Part shown: positions 33,298 through 37,458 of the stretch, in pieces | Layout: the number at the start of each line of letters is the position of its first letter | Position numbering within the stretch: the first letter of the stretch is position 1 | Translations under genes and position numbers: made by a program | Notes under the pieces: model-generated | What the model saw: the letters and a program-made list of their open reading frames with translations, nothing else | What the model was told of the DNA's origin: nothing | Databases searched by the model: none | DNA from: an uncultured Methanosarcinales archaeon | GTDB taxonomy: Archaea; Halobacteriota; Methanosarcinia; Methanotrichales; Methanotrichaceae | Reading direction: 5' to 3' | Length of the DNA: 37,458 nucleotides | Assembly (NCBI GenBank): GCA_903871465.1 | Contig: CAIQHB010000047.1 | Coordinates: 1-37,458, forward strand

Positions 33298-33982
33298 AGC
33301 AAAAAATCTTACAGCGTTCTACGGACCACTGAAAGCGTTGGATAGTGTTTCATTCAAAATATCTGATCACGAAATTATTGCATTCATCGGACCTAATGGC
33401 TCGGGCAAATCAACAGCCGTCAAAACAATATTTGGGTTTGTGGATAAGATTGATGGCGAGATTATCTTCAATGACCGAAATATCAAAGGTATTCCTCCCA
33501 ACGAATTGGTAAATCAAGGGATCTCATTAGTTCCGGATGGAAAACGAATATTTTCCTCCCTAACTGTATTAGATAATATTGTTTTAGGCGGATACCTCCT
33601 CAAAAAAGGAAGAAGTGAACAGATCGATAAAATACTTGATTTGTTTCCGCAAATGAGGGAAAAATTACATCAGAGAGCGGGAACTCTGAGTGGCGGAGAA
33701 CAACAGATGCTTGCAATCGGAAAAGCTCTGATGCTAAATCCAGCATTGTTAATCTTGGATGAACCGTCATTAGGACTATCACCAAATTATATAAACATAA
33801 TATATGAAAAAATAAAAGAGATCAACAATCAAGGCACCGCAGTATTAATAATTGAACAAAATATAGAGAAAGCCTTGGAGTGTGCTCACCGAGCATATCT
33901 GTTTAGATTAGGAAAAATCATTTTTGAAGGGCCATCCAAGAGTTTGCTTGATCCTGAAATAAGGAAATCGCTATTAAGATAA
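33290..33982 (+). CDS. livF: LIV-type ABC transporter ATPase LivF
   Basis: A 230-residue ABC ATPase. Walker A is IGPNGSGKSTAVK, the signature LSGGEQQMLAIGKALM, Walker B LLILDEPSLGLSP and the switch region VLIIEQNIEKALE. The start is the ATG at 33290 (MLEAKNLTAFYG, standard LivF opening) with AAGAGGA seven bases upstream, overlapping the livG stop by 8 bases. It is the last gene of the operon. The opposite-strand Cap15-like gene follows with only 70 bases between the stops. Confidence 0.92.
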   Translation: MLEAKNLTAFYGPLKALDSVSFKISDHEIIAFIGPNGSGKSTAVKTIFGFVDKIDGEIIFNDRNIKGIPPNELVNQGISLVPDGKRIFSSLTVLDNIVLGGYLLKKGRSEQIDKILDLFPQMREKLHQRAGTLSGGEQQMLAIGKALMLNPALLILDEPSLGLSPNYINIIYEKIKEINNQGTAVLIIEQNIEKALECAHRAYLFRLGKIIFEGPSKSLLDPEIRKSLLR

Positions 33983-34051
33983 TGAGTTTTGAGAATTGCA
34001 GACTTCAAATAGTTTCTTCATTCAATCCGTCATAATTAGTATCCTTTATTA

Positions 34052-34705
34052 TTATTTTCGTTTATAATTAACTGTTCCTCTATATAATGGCTTTTGCCCC
34101 TGGGCACAATGAGAAAATGTTCCCGAGAGCTCCAAAGGACGTTTCTTCTCATCTCGTTTGATTACTTTCGTTTCTTCAAGTCCCTTTATTTGTTGAGTTG
34201 GAAGGCGATCATTGATACAACTTGGATAGTACGCTTCGCTCAAGCCATTAGCGTAGTATGCGTAACTTAAACCTTCTTTATCTAGATCAATCTCGAAGGC
34301 TATCGATCCCCAATTTGAAGCATAGCTTCCTCCTTTCACAGGAGATAGCTTGCTGGATAAGCAATCTTGTTCTACATTGAGCTCACAAACCAGCGGTTTT
34401 GGAGGTGGACCATCCCCTTCAACAATTTCGTAGATACTTGTTCCAACCCATATTCCAGAAAAATCATATTCAGGTTTTTGCATTTTCCATAGTTTATAAC
34501 GAATAAAATTTTCACAAATTATAAAGAGCGCAGAGAAAACAGCTGTTGACGTAATAACACGAATAGCCCACATGATAATCGAGTTTGATGCATATTCCTG
34601 AGTTAAAATTGGGATAACTTGGGACGATATGGTGCCACTAAGCAAGGCTATAATGACAGCTAATTTTTTGATGCAATTTACATAATAATCTTTAAGATTA
34701 TCCAT
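34052..34705 (-). CDS. Cap15-like 2TM beta-barrel protein, orphan CBASS-type effector
   Basis: A 217-residue protein with two N-terminal transmembrane helices (about 13-35 and 43-66). A beta-rich C-terminal domain begins PEYDFSGIWVGTSIYE. The layout and the FSGxWxG entry into the barrel match the SMODS-associated 2TM-beta family (Cap15), a CBASS effector that disrupts membranes when its barrel binds a cyclic nucleotide. Strands continue with KPLVCELNVEQ, GSIAFEIDLDKEGLSYAYYANG, ELSGTFSHCAQG and YRGTVNYKRK. No cyclase gene is visible in the window, so it may work with a distant cyclase or another signal. Convergent with the transporter/protease operon. Confidence 0.65.
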   Translation of the reverse strand: MDNLKDYYVNCIKKLAVIIALLSGTISSQVIPILTQEYASNSIIMWAIRVITSTAVFSALFIICENFIRYKLWKMQKPEYDFSGIWVGTSIYEIVEGDGPPPKPLVCELNVEQDCLSSKLSPVKGGSYASNWGSIAFEIDLDKEGLSYAYYANGLSEAYYPSCINDRLPTQQIKGLEETKVIKRDEKKRPLELSGTFSHCAQGQKPLYRGTVNYKRK

Positions 34706-34901
34706 GAATTAGCCCTCTCTACAATGTTCCCATTATAAATGATCACATGTAACATATGAGCTTATCTCATAACTACAATGAGTGGTCCAGATGCTCACTG
34801 ATGTGAACCCATCCGAATAGACAATGAGTTAAGAAAAAGCAATTCATGGAGGGAAGTACATGAAAAGAACAATGCAGCGCTACTATTAAGCATTCAAGAT
34901 A

Positions 34902-35463
34902 TCAGGTTGCAGTCCACATTCTCACCTCATGGCGCTCGGCCCGCACTTCAGCAAGGTAGCAGTCCAGGCAGACCCCCTTGCCTGGGCCTATGTCGTCCAG
35001 CACGTCATCACAACCTGGGCAGTAGCCGAACATAATTCCCTCACCGTTGGACTAAGAGGCTGCGCGTGGCGAGGGCACCACTCGGCAGAGATCCGGGCGG
35101 GCTGGGGGTGGAGAAATGCTCAGCAGCGAAGCCAGGTGCTGGAGGCGATTGATGGATTTGCCTGATCGTCTCAGGTGATAAGGCGCGGGCACATCTATCG
35201 CTACGGCTTCCGGTTTTTTCCTGTAGCAGCTCATTGGCATCCGCATGCATGCTACCCAGCTTCTTGGTGATGGGGTGCTACGGGCCGTACTCCTGCTCCG
35301 CAAGCCCCTTGATCCGCCAGATATCGGATAGAGGCTTGCCGATCTCCTTGGTTATGTACTTGCGATTTTGCTCGGTCATCTGTCTTGTAGCTCCGCCTGG
35401 TCCTTCAATGCCATCGCATTTTACCTTTTTTGGTGTCTGATAATATATCTGAATCATCATCAT
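34902..35463 (-). pseudogene. Broken zinc-ribbon gene with in-frame amber and frameshifts
   Basis: Starting at 35463 the minus strand reads MIQIYYQTPKKVKCDGIEGPGG..., KPLSDIWRIKGLAEQEYGP and meets TAG at 35278. It continues in the same frame HPITKKLGSMHADANELLQE. It must then shift to KPEAVAIDVPAPYHLRRSGKSINRLQHLASLLSI, and again to GIMFGYCPGCDDVLDDIGPGKGVCLDCYLAEVRAERHEVRM. The last part is a zinc ribbon (CPGC...CLDC). Stop at 34902-34904. It is probably a dead gene; the single TAG alone could be read through in a pyrrolysine user, but the frameshifts argue against it. Function unknown. Confidence 0.5.
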
Positions 35464-35632
35464 ATTAATAAAATATTAAATATGACGTATGCCCAATACT
35501 TTTCAGAATAGTGATCATTTATCTTGGTACAAGCGTTTAGCGCACACCGGGAGGGAGAATTACACATACAAATGATCTGCATAATCTACATATATCTGGC
35601 CTTATAATGTGCAATCTCGGAAGGGCGAGTTG

Positions 35633-36787
35633 ATGGAAGAGAAATTTCCCGGTTATCATAAATTCAAAGATGAGGATTTCTCAAAATTGTGGAGAGAGTG
35701 CATTTTCGTTTTTGATACGAATGTGCTATTAAATCTATATCGCTACAAGATAAGCACCCGCGATGAGCTATTAAAAATTTTTAATGAAATAAAAGATAGA
35801 ATATGGATACCCCATCAGGTCGCTTTGGAGTACCATGATGAGCGTTTGAATGTAATAAAATCCCTTATGATCGTGTACGATAGAATAGACAAAATGGAAA
35901 AGGAAAATTGCGATAAAATAAAAAAGGAGTTAGATAATTATAAAGAGCGGCATCCTATTATCGATGTGGATACAATAACTTCGGTATTGGATAGTAACTA
36001 TACATCAATATCTCAAGAATTGAAAAGGGAAAAAGCCACTCATCCGGATTGGAACTCTAGCGATGATATTAGAAGTACAATTTATTCCCTATTTGATGGA
36101 AAGATAGGCGAGCCTTACTCTCAAAAATCACTGGAAGAAATCTATAGACGGGGAGAAACAAGATATTCTCTTAAGATACCCCCAGGATATGAAGATAGAA
36201 ACCAAAAACCGAATTTCCCTTACAAGGAATATGGAGATCTGGTGCTTTGGTGCCAATTAATAGATGAGTCAAAACGTATCAATAAATCAGTGATTTTAAT
36301 TACAGATGATACGAAGAAAGATTGGTTTAGTGAGCGCAGTATCCCTCGTCCAGAGTTGATTCAGGAGTTTTTCTCAGAAACGCAAAACATATTATATATA
36401 TATTCGCCAAAGGATTTCATGAAATGGTCACAACAATACCTGAAGATCACGGTTGCCGAAGATGCTATCCGGGAAATCGAAGAGGTTAAGAGTGGAGATG
36501 AAAAATACTTTGGAGATAGGGCAAGCAAATCATATTCCTTTACTTGGTCAGAAGTCGACCGTCTCCCCCAATCCGAATATGATAAAATGGAAAAATTGCG
36601 TAAAATCTTCGCAAAAAAACTAGATGAGAATCCAGAGATCACTGAGGAAGAAGCCAATTTATTGCTTTTAGAAATTGACAGTAATACCGTGAATAATCAC
36701 AGCATAAAGATCAGATTTTCAGATGAAAAGGACTATTTAGGATGGGATCTTTATCAGAAATTCCCCTTCATTCTACATAAATATTAA
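35633..36787 (+). CDS. PIN-like (DUF4935/PIN_8-type) nuclease
   Basis: A 384-residue protein starting at the ATG at 35633, with AAGGGCGAG shortly upstream; a GTG at 35609 would put that site inside the gene. The PIN-like active-site acids are present: D28 in FVFDTNVLLNLYRY, E66 in QVALEYHDER, D202 in EYGDLVLW and D225/D226 in LITDDTKKDWF. A helical insertion (about 70-180) separates the first two from the rest, as in the DUF4935 group. A C-terminal region of about 140 residues lacks known motifs. PIN nucleases cut RNA; large ones of this type occur in defence islands. AT-rich, single gene. Confidence 0.8.
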   Translation: MEEKFPGYHKFKDEDFSKLWRECIFVFDTNVLLNLYRYKISTRDELLKIFNEIKDRIWIPHQVALEYHDERLNVIKSLMIVYDRIDKMEKENCDKIKKELDNYKERHPIIDVDTITSVLDSNYTSISQELKREKATHPDWNSSDDIRSTIYSLFDGKIGEPYSQKSLEEIYRRGETRYSLKIPPGYEDRNQKPNFPYKEYGDLVLWCQLIDESKRINKSVILITDDTKKDWFSERSIPRPELIQEFFSETQNILYIYSPKDFMKWSQQYLKITVAEDAIREIEEVKSGDEKYFGDRASKSYSFTWSEVDRLPQSEYDKMEKLRKIFAKKLDENPEITEEEANLLLLEIDSNTVNNHSIKIRFSDEKDYLGWDLYQKFPFILHKY

Positions 36788-36952
36788 AAAATATTTTTTA
36801 TCATACCTAATGTGAAAGTTCCCCCTTCTCAGGCGGCACGAGATCCGGCGCATGGAATGGCTACATTCCAAAGGGCGCGGCAAGATCGGCTACGTTCCCA
36901 TGTTTCACTGAGCGCAGGCAAAGAGAAGTTTCTTTATCAGATCTTCCTGGCC
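36788..36952. other. Downstream region with a short coding scar
   Basis: The plus strand at about 36832-36911 reads RRHEIRRMEWLHSKGRGKIGYVPMFH and stops. This is protein-like and has no start, so it is probably the tail of a lost gene. No intact gene is seen. Confidence 0.25.
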
Positions 36953-37105
36953 CTACCAGGTTGGGAGCTTGTGCAGGATCATTTCGACAGCATCATCAGG
37001 AGTCCTAAGACTCTCTTTTGCCTGGAACACAACCAGATTCCTTTTTGCCTCATCATCGACTACATGATACAACTTATTCTTTCCCGTACCAGATTTTGTC
37101 TCCAT
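36953..37105 (-). CDS. Small soluble protein (50 aa)
   Basis: From the ATG at 37105: METKSGTGKNKLYHVVDDEAKRNLVVFQAKESLR, then TPDDAVEMILHKLPTW and stop. The even mix of strand and helix and the conserved-looking DDAVEMIL end resemble small antitoxin-like or ribbon-helix-helix C-terminal pieces, but no family can be named. It lies on the opposite strand between the PIN gene and the DUF3800-like fragment. It could be a truncated gene. Confidence 0.35.
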   Translation of the reverse strand: METKSGTGKNKLYHVVDDEAKRNLVVFQAKESLRTPDDAVEMILHKLPTW

Positions 37106-37115
37106 ACAACCAACC

Positions 37116-37343
37116 CCATATGGGGCTGCTCAGGAAAGATTTGATAATTACCTGGCAGACAGCTTGATGCGAAGCATAAACGTTTCCCATTTAGATTCTA
37201 AGCAATGTCCCTGCCTTCAGGCTACAGACTTCATTGCCGGGGCCATAGCCCGTAAATATAGAGACAATGACTATTTATATTATAATATGATCCAGCATAA
37301 AATAATTATGGTTCTTGGAGAATTCCTATTTACTTGCATTTGA
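37116..37343 (+). pseudogene. C-terminal fragment of a DUF3800-like protein
   Basis: The plus strand encodes PYGAAQERFDNYLADSLMRSINVSHLDSK, then LQATDFIAGAIARKYRDNDYLYYNMIQHKI, and stops at 37341-37343. HxDSK...LQxxDFIAGAI...Y...Y is the typical end of DUF3800 (RNase H-like fold, often on mobile elements and in defence loci). The N-terminal part with the first catalytic Asp (IDESG motif) is not found upstream, so the gene is truncated. Confidence 0.6.
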
Positions 37344-37458
37344 GGAGGAATTTCCGAGAATAGTGCGTTTTCCGCGCTCATCGCGTCCATTTCTTCATCT
37401 ATGATCATCTTTTTTTGGTCATACTTCGATAGCTACCGCTAAGCTAGATAACTCTGGC
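37344..37458. other. Window end, no gene recognised
   Basis: 115 bases follow the DUF3800-like stop. No start codon with a ribosome site or RNA structure is evident. Confidence 0.3.

Noticed and set aside
1-37458. CRISPR arrays, rRNA genes and complete tRNA genes
   Set aside because: None found by reading; no regularly spaced repeats or conserved RNA cores apart from the tRNA-Leu 3' fragment.

Overview
The window looks like an accessory, mosaic stretch of a methanogenic archaeal chromosome. A member of the Methanosarcinales/Methanotrichales is the best guess; this is inference from gene style, not a search. The evidence is archaeal TATA boxes 25-35 nt upstream of start codons with little or no leader, Asn-rich (N-glycosylation-prone) secreted proteins, small winged-helix and ribbon-helix-helix regulators, a double-CDGSH protein and a secreted PepF. 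Base composition shifts repeatedly between moderately GC-rich housekeeping-like blocks (about 8.6-19.6 kb) and AT-rich blocks (0.5-3.9, 24.6-34.7 and 35.6-36.8 kb) that carry conflict/defence-type genes.

Layout. 0-4.0 kb: a decayed serine-recombinase fragment and a large metallophosphoesterase-STAND NTPase-TPR gene, ended by the 3' part of a tRNA-Leu gene that looks like an integration (att) scar. 4.0-7.5 kb: decayed fragments, a secreted protein with dockerin-like repeats, a secreted Cache protein and a short tandem repeat. 7.6-14.9 kb: membrane methyltransferase, SPL-like radical SAM protein, secreted oligoendopeptidase F, RHH-HTH regulator, double-CDGSH Fe-S protein, secreted SnoaL-like protein, a 51-residue membrane protein and a winged-helix protein. 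15.1-18.7 kb: a translationally coupled pair, HExxH metallopeptidase and MBL-fold hydrolase. 18.8-21.4 kb: double-GNAT acetyltransferase, exported HAD phosphatase, TnpB remnant. 21.5-23.2 kb: two winged-helix genes and a phage-structural remnant. 23.4-24.3 kb: LCMT-type methyltransferase.

24.3-34.0 kb is the most interesting part. A 1080-bp element bounded by 60-bp inverted repeats holds the tail of a transposase and a three-helix membrane protein resembling Pycsar-type (DUF5706-like) effectors. It is followed by an apparent eight-gene operon: LIV-type substrate-binding protein; V8/trypsin-like protease with an N-terminal EAD1 domain; second EAD1 protein with an unknown C-terminus; KGGVGR-type SIMIBI ATPase with an extra C-terminal domain; LivH; LivM; LivG; LivF. 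The three conflict-type genes sit inside the transporter operon and the last of them overlaps livH. The proposed logic (inference) is that a ligand-sensing or transport complex is physically and transcriptionally tied to an intracellular protease, recruited through EAD1-EAD1 contacts and gated by the SIMIBI ATPase.

34.0-37.5 kb: a Cap15-like 2TM-beta-barrel protein (an effector type normally found in CBASS, here without a cyclase), a broken zinc-ribbon gene, a PIN-like (DUF4935-type) nuclease, a small ORF and a DUF3800-like C-terminal fragment. Together with the STAND gene at the left end, the window reads as a defence/conflict island built up by repeated insertion and decay.
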